Below, one piece after another: positions 7,690 to 14,965 of a stretch of 64,000 nucleotides of DNA. The stretch spans positions 1-64,000 of the forward strand of contig DATNEW010000003.1 of NCBI GenBank assembly GCA_035606695.1, given 5' to 3'. The notes under the pieces were generated by a model. That model saw only the letters and a list, made by a program, of their open reading frames with translations. It ran no database searches and was not told the origin of the DNA. The translations under genes were made by a program, and so were the position numbers. The stretch's first letter is position 1, and every line of letters starts with the position of its first letter. The DNA comes from Gemmatimonadaceae bacterium. Lineage in GTDB: Bacteria; Gemmatimonadota; Gemmatimonadetes; Gemmatimonadales; Gemmatimonadaceae.

Positions 7690-8876
7690 CCGGGCCCCAC
7701 GTACCGCGCGCGCGGTCGAATCAACTGCCCGAGGGTGTATTGCTCGATCGCATGTCCGATCCACCCGATCGTGCGGCCGATCGCGAACAACGTGAGGCCC
7801 GAGCCCGCCGGCAGGCGCAACACGCGTGAGACGGCGGCGAGGCCGAAGTCAAGTGAGGGACGCGTGCCAAGCGTGTTCGACGCCGCGTCCGCGACGTCGA
7901 GCGCGAACGCAAGCTCGCGCGAGGTGGGATAACGCGCTCGCAGCACATCGAACAATTCGCGTGCTCGCGGATCGCCGTCCGGGTACAGGGGATGGCCGAA
8001 GCCGTGAATCTCCTCACCCTGCCGCAAGCGTTCGGCCACTGCCGAGCGTCCCGAGCGGGCATGGCGCATGGACGCGAGCATCGCCTCGACGCGCTCGGTC
8101 ATGCCGCCATGCCGAACTCCCTCGAGCGCCGAGAGGCCGGCGATCACGGCGGCATAGACACTCGCGCCGGCCGATGCGACACATCTCGCGGTGAATGCCG
8201 AAACGTTGAGCTCGTGATCGGCGCACAGAATGAGCGCGGAGCGCACGACGTCGACTGCTCCGCGCTTCAACCGCCACGCGGCGGCGAGCTCCGCGTCGAT
8301 GCTCGCATTCAGCGCCGGCGCCAGGGTCGCGGCGCGAGTCATCGATGAGAGAATCGTCAATCCGGTCTCCACGACGGCGTCCCGGCGGAAGTCGAATGCA
8401 CGCGCATCACGCGCCGCGGCGGCGGCGAGCAGCGTTTGTGCTCGGAGGACGAACGGAAGATCGCGCGGTAGGTTCGGTGGCCGCGCCGTGGCCACGCGGG
8501 GGGCGGCTGGCTCCTCGAAGCTGCCGGTCCAGAGCAGCGCCGCCACGGCGCCGACCGATCGGCTTCGCGAGAGCTCGATCGCGTCGTGGCCGCGATAGTA
8601 CAGCCGTCCGCCGTCGATGAGCGTGATGGCCGACTCGAGCACGGGGGTGCCCAGGTCGAGAGCGTGCGCGGCGACGGCGCTCGGATCGCGACGCTCCTCG
8701 GCCCGCCGCCGAAGCCGCTCGACGTCCTCGCGCGCATAGAGTCGCTGGCGCGTCGCGCCGCCGCGTGGCCGGGACCGAAGCCGCCCGCGGCTCACGTACG
8801 CGTACAATGTGGCGCGTTTCACACCGAGGCGGCGCGCGGCCTCGGCGGCCGAGAGCCACGCGGCCGGCGCTTTCAT
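7665..8876 (-). CDS. citrate-synthase-like protein fused to an N-terminal helix-turn-helix
   Basis: This 403-residue protein begins with a MerR/excisionase-type helix-turn-helix (residues about 6-57: WLSAAEAARRLGVKRATLYA...LYAREDVERLRRR). A citrate synthase domain follows (from about residue 75). Active-site landmarks are retained: VRHGGM, GFGHPLYPDGDPR, PSLDFGLA with the catalytic Asp, and GWIGHAIEQ...RPRARYVGP. It could be a metabolite-sensing transcription factor, a DNA-associated enzyme, or both. It is divergent from a second citrate synthase gene, across an AT-rich gap of 55 bp with ATTGA repeats. Its 3' end overlaps the convergent ankyrin gene by 25 bp. Confidence 0.8.
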   Translation of the reverse strand: MKAPAAWLSAAEAARRLGVKRATLYAYVSRGRLRSRPRGGATRQRLYAREDVERLRRRAEERRDPSAVAAHALDLGTPVLESAITLIDGGRLYYRGHDAIELSRSRSVGAVAALLWTGSFEEPAAPRVATARPPNLPRDLPFVLRAQTLLAAAAARDARAFDFRRDAVVETGLTILSSMTRAATLAPALNASIDAELAAAWRLKRGAVDVVRSALILCADHELNVSAFTARCVASAGASVYAAVIAGLSALEGVRHGGMTERVEAMLASMRHARSGRSAVAERLRQGEEIHGFGHPLYPDGDPRARELFDVLRARYPTSRELAFALDVADAASNTLGTRPSLDFGLAAVSRVLRLPAGSGLTLFAIGRTIGWIGHAIEQYTLGQLIRPRARYVGPGHDAVDSR

Positions 8877-8900
8877 ATTGATTTATTGATCAACATTGAC
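8877..8900. promoter_or_regulatory. ATTGA repeats / TTGATCAA palindrome between divergent citrate synthase genes
   Basis: Three ATTGA copies start at 8877, 8885 and 8895, and the palindrome TTGATCAA lies at 8886-8893. This short AT-rich island in otherwise GC-rich DNA sits directly upstream of the HTH-citrate synthase start. It is a plausible operator for that protein and for the divergent citrate synthase gene. Confidence 0.45.
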
Positions 8901-8931
8901 TCGAATATGGAGCGGCCGCTACCCATTCGCC

Positions 8932-10044
8932 ATGGGCACCGATACTGGACTCGAGGGCGTCGTCGCCGCGTCGACCCGCCTGAGCCACGTCGACGGCGAG
9001 CGTGGTGAGCTGATCATCGTCGGATATTCGCTCGCCGAGCTGGCCGCGCACGCGACATTCGAGGAGACGACGTGGCTGCTGTGGCACGGCCGCCTTCCCG
9101 CGTCATTCGAGCTCGATGCATTTCGCGCCGAGCTCGCGGAAAAGCGTGCGCTGTCCGAGACCACCCTGTCGCTGCTCCGCGACTGCGCACGCGCGAAGCT
9201 CGACGCCATGGACGCGCTGCGTATGGCGGCGGGAACGATCTCGCTCACGGCCGACGACGCGGTCACGATCGCCGCCGCGATTCCGACGATCGTCGCCACG
9301 TTCTGGCGATATCGCGACGGGCTCGAACCCATCGCGCCCCGGCCCGATCTCTCGCATGCCGCGAACTACTTGTACATGCTGACCGGTCGCGAGCCGGCGG
9401 CGGAGCGCACGCGCGGACTCGAGACCTATCTCAACACCGTCATCGACCACGGGTTGAATGCCTCGACGTTCACGTGCCGCGTGATCACCTCGACCGGCTC
9501 CGATCTCGTCTCGGCGATCGTCGGCGCGATCGGCGCCCTGAAAGGACCGCTGCACGGCGGCGCACCCGGTCCGGCGCTCGAGATGGTGTTCGAGATCGGC
9601 GACGCGTCACGCGCCGAGCCGATCCTGCGCCGCAAGATCGAGAGCGGCGAGCGGCTCATGGGCTTCGGTCATCGCGTGTACAAGGTGCGCGATCCGCGCG
9701 CCGACGTTCTCGCCACCGCGGCCGAGCGCCTCTTCACGCGCGGCGGCGACATGGCGTTGTACCGTTTGGCGCGCGACGTCGAGGGCGTGGCGCTGCGCCT
9801 GCTGGAGGAGTACAAACCCGGACGACGGCTGCAGACGAACGTCGAGTTCTACACCGCGTTGCTGTTGCACGGTCTCGGCCTGGACGTGCCGCTGTTTACG
9901 CCGACGTTCGCGATCGGCCGCGTGAGCGGCTGGATCGGCCATGCGCTCGAGCAGCGGGCGGCGAACCGTCTCATTCGGCCGAGCTCTGCGTACGTCGGGC
10001 CGCGCGACCTGAGGTGGACGCCCCTCACCTCGCGCGTGCGATAG
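8932..10044 (+). CDS. citrate synthase / 2-methylcitrate synthase family protein
   Basis: This roughly 370-residue enzyme should condense acetyl-CoA (or propionyl-CoA) with oxaloacetate. Landmarks are GPLHGGAPG, MGFGHRVYKVRDPRAD, LFTPTFAIGRVSGWIGHALEQ and RPSSAYVGP. In the segment usually written NVDFYS the catalytic Asp is Glu (TNVEFYTALL), a variant also known in some functional citrate synthases as far as I recall. I chose ATG 8932 (MGTDTGLEGV, the typical N-terminus). An in-frame TTG at 8896 and ATG codons further in are alternatives, and no strong ribosome binding site decides. It is divergent from the HTH-fused paralogue, which may regulate it. Confidence 0.85.
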   Translation: MGTDTGLEGVVAASTRLSHVDGERGELIIVGYSLAELAAHATFEETTWLLWHGRLPASFELDAFRAELAEKRALSETTLSLLRDCARAKLDAMDALRMAAGTISLTADDAVTIAAAIPTIVATFWRYRDGLEPIAPRPDLSHAANYLYMLTGREPAAERTRGLETYLNTVIDHGLNASTFTCRVITSTGSDLVSAIVGAIGALKGPLHGGAPGPALEMVFEIGDASRAEPILRRKIESGERLMGFGHRVYKVRDPRADVLATAAERLFTRGGDMALYRLARDVEGVALRLLEEYKPGRRLQTNVEFYTALLLHGLGLDVPLFTPTFAIGRVSGWIGHALEQRAANRLIRPSSAYVGPRDLRWTPLTSRVR

Positions 10045-10050
10045 CTCGCA

Positions 10051-10069
10051 GGCCGGACACTTTCCGGCC
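10051..10069 (+). terminator. hairpin after the citrate synthase gene
   Basis: A perfect 7-bp stem (GGCCGGA / TCCGGCC) with a 5-nt loop begins 7 nt after the citrate synthase stop codon. There is no downstream T run, so it would be a weak or factor-assisted terminator, or an mRNA-stabilising hairpin. Confidence 0.5.
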
Positions 10070-10233
10070 CTGGGACGATGACGGCGATCGCGATACCGCT
10101 TGCGTAGCGGCCCCGGCGGTTCCGCGAGCCACGCAAATCGTGCGGACCCGGCGGTGCTGGTCTGAAACGTGACGCATCTAACAGAAAGGCGTTGGACCGT
10201 CTGTTATCCATCGCGGCCCCCGATCAGGATGGA

Positions 10234-10752
10234 ATGATGGCATTATGGAAAGAAGCAACCGTGACACAGAAGGAATCGTCGGAGCCCGCGCCCGACGCCA
10301 CGGCCAAGAGCGATCTCGGCTTCGCCGCCGATCTCGGCTCGACGCCGCGACGTCCCGCCGCGCGCGAAGGCCGCGACATTCGTGAGGTCAAGGACTCGGT
10401 GCTCGGCACCGAGATCACTATCACCGGACGTATTGAAGGTGCAGGCAGCGTTCGCATCGCCGGGCGCTTCGAAGGCGACGTGAACATTCAGGGCGACTTG
10501 ACGGTCGAAGCGGGCGCCAAGCTCACCGGCAGTATTCGCGCGAATGCGGTCTCGATCGCCGGCGAAGTCGAAGGGAACATCGACAGCGCGGCGCGCGTCG
10601 AGCTGCAGTCGACCGGTGTGCTCAATGGTGATCTCAAGGCGGGCACGCTCGTCGTCGCCGCCGGCTCGAAGATGCGCGGACGCTCTGAATTCGGATGGGG
10701 CGACGAATCTTCATCGACCGCGCTGACGCTCGGCACGCGCCAACTCTTGTGA
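10234..10752 (+). CDS. bactofilin-family cytoskeletal protein
   Basis: This protein of about 172 residues contains a bactofilin (DUF583, polymer-forming) domain in its C-terminal two thirds. The repeated beta-helix turns read ITGRIEGAGSVRIAGRFEGD, LTVEAGAKLTGSIRANAVS and GEVEGNIDSAARVELQSTG. Bactofilins polymerise without nucleotide into filaments that position cell-envelope enzymes. The N-terminal part of about 50 residues is polar and probably disordered. The start is uncertain: ATG 10234, the adjacent ATG 10237 (one codon later), or GTG 10261, which has AAAGAAG nearby. The next gene overlaps its stop codon, so the two are translationally coupled. Confidence 0.85.
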   Translation: MMALWKEATVTQKESSEPAPDATAKSDLGFAADLGSTPRRPAAREGRDIREVKDSVLGTEITITGRIEGAGSVRIAGRFEGDVNIQGDLTVEAGAKLTGSIRANAVSIAGEVEGNIDSAARVELQSTGVLNGDLKAGTLVVAAGSKMRGRSEFGWGDESSSTALTLGTRQLL

Positions 10753-11123
10753 GTGGACTTCGTCGCCCGCCCGTCGGGGCGACGCGCACGTGTCCGCACT
10801 GTCGCGCGGTGATTCTGCAAAGCGCCAGCGTGTGTCCGTCGTGTCGCAAACACTTGCGATTCGACCCCGCGACCGACGGCACGAACGCAGAGCCGAGCTT
10901 TTCACCGCTGCGCGTGGAAGGCGCGATCCGTCGCCCGGCGGCCGGAGAGGGGTGGGAGTACGCCGTGATGGTCACCGTCAGCAACGAGCGCGGCGAAGAG
11001 CTGGTTCGCCAGCTCGTCGCCGTTGGAGCAATTCCGTCGGGCGAGCTGCGTCGCTTCACGTTCGCCGTCGAAGTGTTCACCGCGGAGGAGACGCCGGCGC
11101 CCGCGTCATCCACGCCGCTCTGA
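10749..11123 (+). CDS. zinc-ribbon protein coupled to bactofilin
   Basis: This protein of about 124 residues has an N-terminal zinc ribbon (CPHCRAVIL...CPSCRKHLRF, Cys4). A beta-rich domain of about 70 residues follows (WEYAVMVTVSNERGEELVRQLVAVGAIPSG), which I do not recognise; its pattern suggests an Ig-like or FxLD-type sandwich. The start is taken as GTG 10749, overlapping the bactofilin TGA as GTGA, a typical coupled start. It probably works with the bactofilin, perhaps as an adaptor on the filament. That role is inferred only from position. Confidence 0.65.
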   Translation: MSGLRRPPVGATRTCPHCRAVILQSASVCPSCRKHLRFDPATDGTNAEPSFSPLRVEGAIRRPAAGEGWEYAVMVTVSNERGEELVRQLVAVGAIPSGELRRFTFAVEVFTAEETPAPASSTPL

Positions 11124-11129
11124 CGAGGG

Positions 11130-12413
11130 TCACGACACCAAGCTTCTGCCGCGCGTTTCAGGAAGCAGAAACGCGGCGAGACCCATGAGGCTGTACGCGA
11201 TCGTGGCGAAGATCGCGATCGCGCGCGACAACGGCATGGTCGCCGAGATGTAGCCGACGAGCGCGGGAAACGTCGCGCCAATGCCGCGGCCAAAGTTGTA
11301 CGCGAAGCCCATCGCCGAGCCGCGCACGCGGGTCGGAAAAAGCTCGGCGAAGAATGCGCCCATGCCGGCGAAATACCCCGACACCACGAAGCCGAGCGGA
11401 AAGCCGAGCAGCCACAGCACGTTGTTCGTGAGCGGCGCGCGGGTGTAGATGAGCGTCATGACGAGCGCACCGCCGGCAAAGAGCAAGAACAACATCCGCC
11501 GTCCGATGCGATCCGCGAGCCACGCGCCCGTGAGATACCCGGCGAACGCACCGGCGATGAGAAAACCCAAATAGCTCGTCGAGCCGACGATCGTCAGGTG
11601 CCGTTCGGTCTGAAGAAAGATCGGCAGCCACGTATTGATCGCGTAATAGCCGCCCTGCGCGCCGGTGCCGAGGAGCGCGGCGAGCAGCGTGGTCTTGCGC
11701 AGCTTCGGCGAAAAAATCTCCCAGATCGACGCCATCGATTCCCGGCGCGCGGCCACGACGACAGGCGGCTCCTCGACGAAGCGCCGGATGAACACCACGT
11801 ACAGCGCCGGCACGAAGCCGAGCGCGAACATCCACCGCCACGCCTGCTGTTCCGGCACGAGTGAATAGACGATCGCCTGAAGCAGCACCGCGCTTCCCCA
11901 CCCCACCGCCCATCCGGATTGAACGCATCCGACGGCTCGGCCGCGATAGCGCGGGCGAATCGTTTCGCTCATCAGCGCCGCGGCGGCCGTCCACTCGCCG
12001 CCAAACCCAAAGCCGAGCAGCGCGCGGAAGAGCGCGAGCTGCATGAAGCTTTGCGCAACGGCCGAGAGAAGACTGAACACGGTGAACCACAGCACCGTGA
12101 TCTGCACGGCGCGCACGCGGCCCATGCGGTCCGAAATGTGGCCGGCAGCCCAGCCGCCGACCGCCGAGCAGAGGAGCGTCGCGCTGACGGTAAGTCCCGC
12201 GGCGCCGCGATCGACATGCCATAGTGCGATGACGCTGCCCAGAACGAGCGTGTAGATCGTGAAGTCGAGACCGTCGAGTGCATAGCCCAGGGCACACGCC
12301 AGCATCGTTCGGCGTTCGGTGATCGTCATCGCGCGATAGAAGGCGACCATTCCCGAATCGTCGCGATCCACGCCGATGCTCGCCGATGGTTCTGCCTCGG
12401 TGGCCTCGGTCAT
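11130..12413 (-). CDS. MFS transporter
   Basis: This 427-residue protein is a major facilitator superfamily permease with about 12 membrane helices. The first-half signature is seen as GHISDRMGRVRAVQITVLWFTV, and the second-half repeat as LADRIGRRMLFLLFAGG. RALLGFGFGGEWTAAAALMSE resembles the sugar/organic-acid group (sialate/aromatic acid:H+ symporter-like), but the substrate cannot be assigned. It is divergent from the FAH-family gene, 46 bp away. TACGTT lies 7 nt before its ATG, with no Shine-Dalgarno, as for other possible leaderless genes here. Confidence 0.85.
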   Translation of the reverse strand: MTEATEAEPSASIGVDRDDSGMVAFYRAMTITERRTMLACALGYALDGLDFTIYTLVLGSVIALWHVDRGAAGLTVSATLLCSAVGGWAAGHISDRMGRVRAVQITVLWFTVFSLLSAVAQSFMQLALFRALLGFGFGGEWTAAAALMSETIRPRYRGRAVGCVQSGWAVGWGSAVLLQAIVYSLVPEQQAWRWMFALGFVPALYVVFIRRFVEEPPVVVAARRESMASIWEIFSPKLRKTTLLAALLGTGAQGGYYAINTWLPIFLQTERHLTIVGSTSYLGFLIAGAFAGYLTGAWLADRIGRRMLFLLFAGGALVMTLIYTRAPLTNNVLWLLGFPLGFVVSGYFAGMGAFFAELFPTRVRGSAMGFAYNFGRGIGATFPALVGYISATMPLSRAIAIFATIAYSLMGLAAFLLPETRGRSLVS

Positions 12414-12420
12414 GGAGACG

Positions 12421-12426
12421 AACGTA
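12421..12426 (-). promoter_or_regulatory. TANNNT hexamer before the MFS start
   Basis: TACGTT on the minus strand ends 7 nt before the ATG at 12413. A -10 element at this distance would start the mRNA at or next to the initiation codon. See the leaderless-gene finding. Confidence 0.35.
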
Positions 12427-12447
12427 CGGCGCGCGAGCAGTCCACGC

Positions 12448-12453
12448 TATCAT
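12448..12453 (+). promoter_or_regulatory. TANNNT hexamer before the FAH-family start
   Basis: TATCAT ends 6 nt before the ATG at 12460, with no Shine-Dalgarno between. It is consistent with a leaderless transcript. Confidence 0.4.
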
Positions 12454-12459
12454 TCATCC

Positions 12460-13392
12460 ATGCGACTCATCTCGTTCGCCACTGCCGAATCAGGCTGGAC
12501 GTCGCCGCGCATGGGCATCATCCTGCGAACCAACGGCGCGGATAACGGCTACCGGCTCGATTGCGAGAAACTGTTCGCGCCCGCCGACCGTCCGACGAAT
12601 CCGCTCGCGTGGTTCGACATGGACGCGCGCTGGTTTCAGACCGCGCGGGACACGGCGCTCCGCCTGGAGCGCGACGAGCGCGCGCTCGAGGACGCAGGTG
12701 ACAAAGGTTGGCTCGTGCGGAGCGAGGACGCCTACTGGTTCGCGCCGGTTCCGCGGCCGGGCAAGATCGTGTGCATCGGGCTGAACTACCGCGACCATGC
12801 CGCGGAGCTTGGCATTGCCGTCCCGACGCTGCCGACGATCTTCTCCAAGTTCCCGAGTTGCGTGATCGCACCGGGAGAACAGGTGGTCATTCCCGAGGGC
12901 AGCGAGCAGGTGGATTACGAGGCGGAGCTCGCGGTGGTGATCGGGCGGCGCGCATCGCGCGTCAGCGCCGATCGCGCATACGATCACGTGCTCGGGTACA
13001 CCGCGTTCAACGATGTGACCGCACGCGATTTTCAGTTCAGCGACGTGCAGTGGCAACGTGGGAAATCGTGCGACACGTTCGCGCCGATGGGTCAAACGAT
13101 CGCCACCACCGATGAGATTCCCGACCCGCATACGCTCCGCGTGACGATGCGCGTCAACGGCGCGCTGATGCAGGATTCGAACACGAGCCAGATGATCTTC
13201 GGCGTGCCGGCGCTGATCGAATTCGTATCGCGAAGCATCACGCTCGAGCCGGGCGACGTCATTGCGACGGGCACGCCGGCCGGCGTCGGGTATGGGCGCA
13301 AGCCTCCCGTTTTCGTACAGGCGGGCGACGTCATGGAAGTCGCGATCGAGGGGGTCGGGGGTCTCGACAATCCGGTCGTCGCGGCGGGCTGA
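12460..13392 (+). CDS. fumarylacetoacetate hydrolase (FAH) family protein
   Basis: This roughly 310-residue enzyme has a C-terminal FAH catalytic domain. KIVCIGLNYRDHAAELG starts it, and the metal site is formed by E-A-E (DYEAELAVVIGRRA) and a downstream Asp (DVQWQRGKSCDTFAPMGQ). LEPGDVIATGTPAGVGYG is diagnostic. The N-terminal part (about 80 residues) is the usual small FAH_N-like domain. Members hydrolyse or decarboxylate 2-oxo acid products of aromatic-ring or sugar-acid breakdown; the substrate here is unknown. ATG 12460 gives MRLISFATAES, a normal N-terminus. It is divergent from the MFS gene, which may move a related substrate. Confidence 0.85.
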   Translation: MRLISFATAESGWTSPRMGIILRTNGADNGYRLDCEKLFAPADRPTNPLAWFDMDARWFQTARDTALRLERDERALEDAGDKGWLVRSEDAYWFAPVPRPGKIVCIGLNYRDHAAELGIAVPTLPTIFSKFPSCVIAPGEQVVIPEGSEQVDYEAELAVVIGRRASRVSADRAYDHVLGYTAFNDVTARDFQFSDVQWQRGKSCDTFAPMGQTIATTDEIPDPHTLRVTMRVNGALMQDSNTSQMIFGVPALIEFVSRSITLEPGDVIATGTPAGVGYGRKPPVFVQAGDVMEVAIEGVGGLDNPVVAAG

Positions 13393-13404
13393 GTCCCGTT
13401 CACA

Positions 13405-13986
13405 TTACGGCGACCGGGGCCGACTATCCGGCGGGATGATTCCGTTCATCCGCGCGTATTCGACCATCTGGCCGTAATGGTCGAATGAGTGAGCGATGGC
13501 GTCGATGGCGAACGACAAGCGGTTTCGTTGCCAGGCGCTGGATGTCGCAACCGGCGCCGTCACGTTCGCCGGCTCGATCGAGCCGACAGCGTGATGCAAC
13601 GCGGCGAACGAGCCTTTGAGATATCTCATGATCTGTGCCTTGGTCCGAACGGAGTCGGGGCCGCGTTCGTCCGACATGTCGCCGCTCGGCGTCTCTCCGA
13701 GGATCAGCGCCGCCGCGCGATAGTTGTTCGCGGCGAGATGTTTCACCTGATCGCCGAACGAACGCACGCCCTCGAACTCGCCGAAGCGGCTTGGCGGCGC
13801 GAATGCGTACTTGCTCGCCGGCAACGCATCGGCGAGCGGTACGAGGTGCTGCTCGGTGTTTCCGATCCATGAGTCCACGGTCTCGGCGATCGTGCCTTGG
13901 CGTGACGGTTGGCTCGTCTGTGACGCGCCAGTCGCGGCGCTGAGGGATAAGAGTGCGATCGCGAGCGAGAGACGGGCGTCGAGCAT
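13405..13986 (-). CDS. exported DinB-like protein
   Basis: This roughly 193-residue protein has a signal peptide (MLDARLSLAIALLSLSAATGAS) followed by a DinB/YfiT-like four-helix bundle. Helical segments include TIAETVDSWIGNTEQHLVPL, SFGDQVKHLAANNYRAAALI and AIDAIAHSFDHYGQMVEYAR, whose His residues sit where DinB proteins hold a divalent metal. Exported DinB-like proteins of this type are frequent in this group of bacteria and their role is unknown. ATG 13986 has a GGAGA site; the open frame upstream overlaps the MerR gene and is not used. Confidence 0.75.
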   Translation of the reverse strand: MLDARLSLAIALLSLSAATGASQTSQPSRQGTIAETVDSWIGNTEQHLVPLADALPASKYAFAPPSRFGEFEGVRSFGDQVKHLAANNYRAAALILGETPSGDMSDERGPDSVRTKAQIMRYLKGSFAALHHAVGSIEPANVTAPVATSSAWQRNRLSFAIDAIAHSFDHYGQMVEYARMNGIIPPDSRPRSP

Positions 13987-14120
13987 CGAATCTCCGGGAA
14001 GTGAGAAAGCCGCCGATGAGTCCCGCGAGCTTAGCACTTCAAGCCGGCTTGAACGCAAGCTCCGGCGCGCGCCGATCCCGAACGATCGCCGCGCTCCTCG
14101 ACCGCTCGGGCCGTCTGCCC

Positions 14121-14126
14121 TACACT
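14121..14126 (+). promoter_or_regulatory. TANNNT hexamer before the MerR-family start
   Basis: TACACT ends 6 nt before GTG 14133. Transcription would begin at the initiation codon. Confidence 0.4.
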
Positions 14127-14132
14127 TCCCTC

Positions 14133-14543
14133 GTGACCCAATGGACCATTTCCCAGGTCGGGCGGCGTGTCGGCTTGAGGCCATCCGCCATTCGCTATTA
14201 CGAGGAGATCGGCGTCGTCGAGCCGCCCGCGCGCGTCGGCGGTCAGCGTCGTTACGACGACACCGCGGTCGAGCGCCTGATCGTGGTTCAGCGAGCGCGC
14301 ACGCTGGGATTTTCCCTCGACGAGATTCGCGCGCTGTTTCATGAATTCCCTGACGACGCGCCACCGGCCGAGCGTTGGAAGCAGCTCGCGCAGCGAAAGC
14401 TCGCGCAGTTGGCCGAGCTTTCGGCGCGGATTGCCGAGCGAGAGCAACTCCTGCGGCAGCAGGGCGCCTGTGGATGTTCGTCGCTCGAGGAGTGCGGGCG
14501 GTGTCTCATGGAAGCCGAGGGCGCCGGCCCGCGGACCCCGTAA
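14133..14543 (+). CDS. MerR-family regulator with SoxR-like C-terminal cysteines
   Basis: This 136-residue regulator has a MerR DNA-binding domain (WTISQVGRRVGLRPSAIRYYEEIGVV, about residues 4-29), a dimerisation helix (residues about 80-115) and a cysteine cluster near the C-terminus. The cluster is C-x-C-x5-C-x2-C (ACGCSSLEECGRC). SoxR uses C-x2-C-x-C-x5-C for its [2Fe-2S] cluster. Here the first SoxR cysteine is missing and an extra one follows, so this may bind a different metal or cluster. GTG 14133 is chosen because upstream codons overlap the DinB-like gene and do not fit the family. The target is unknown. Confidence 0.85.
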   Translation: MTQWTISQVGRRVGLRPSAIRYYEEIGVVEPPARVGGQRRYDDTAVERLIVVQRARTLGFSLDEIRALFHEFPDDAPPAERWKQLAQRKLAQLAELSARIAEREQLLRQQGACGCSSLEECGRCLMEAEGAGPRTP

Positions 14544-14560
14544 GGTCCCTGCACGTTTGC

Positions 14561-14589
14561 TTGACACGCCGGACGGTCCGACGTATCGT
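14561..14589 (+). promoter_or_regulatory. sigma-70-type promoter of the PadR/ADOP operon
   Basis: TTGACA (14561-14566), 17 bp, then TATCGT (14584-14589). The start of the padR-type gene lies 33 nt downstream. Confidence 0.6.
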
Positions 14590-14622
14590 GCGGCACTTCC
14601 TGCCGGAATCCAGTAGGAGAGC

Positions 14623-14955
14623 ATGCCCGCTTCGCACCCTGACGTCCTTCGCGGCACCCTCGACCTCCTCGTCCTGCAAACGCTCGCCCGCGAGCCGATG
14701 CACGGCTGGGGCATTGGGCAGCGCATTGAAGACTCGTCCCGCGGCGTGCTGGGCATCAATCAGGGATCGCTCTATCTCGCCCTGCAACGTCTCGAGCAGC
14801 GCGGCTGCGTGGCCACGGAGTGGCAGGCCAGCGAGAACAACCGGCGCGCGAAGTACTACCGCCTCACGGCGAAGGGCCGCCGCCTGCTGAACGAGGAAAC
14901 CGCGTCGTGGCGGCAGTACGTCACCGCCGTCGAATGGGTCCTTCGGACGACATGA
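14623..14955 (+). CDS. PadR-family regulator
   Basis: This 110-residue regulator has a PadR winged-helix domain (VLRGTLDLLVLQTLAREPMHGWGIGQRI, then LGINQGSLYLALQRLEQRG, then YYRLTAKGRRLL). The C-terminal dimerisation helix is short, as in the compact PadR-s2 group. It has an AGGAGA ribosome binding site. The ADOP permease gene starts 10 bp after its stop, a standard pairing; it probably represses the pair, but ligand and operator are unknown. Confidence 0.9.
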   Translation: MPASHPDVLRGTLDLLVLQTLAREPMHGWGIGQRIEDSSRGVLGINQGSLYLALQRLEQRGCVATEWQASENNRRAKYYRLTAKGRRLLNEETASWRQYVTAVEWVLRTT

Positions 14956-14965
14956 GGATACTCGA

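Noticed and set aside
10051-10069. Possible riboswitch before the bactofilin gene
   Set aside because: Only a simple hairpin is present; there is no multi-helix conserved structure, so it is recorded as a terminator-like hairpin.
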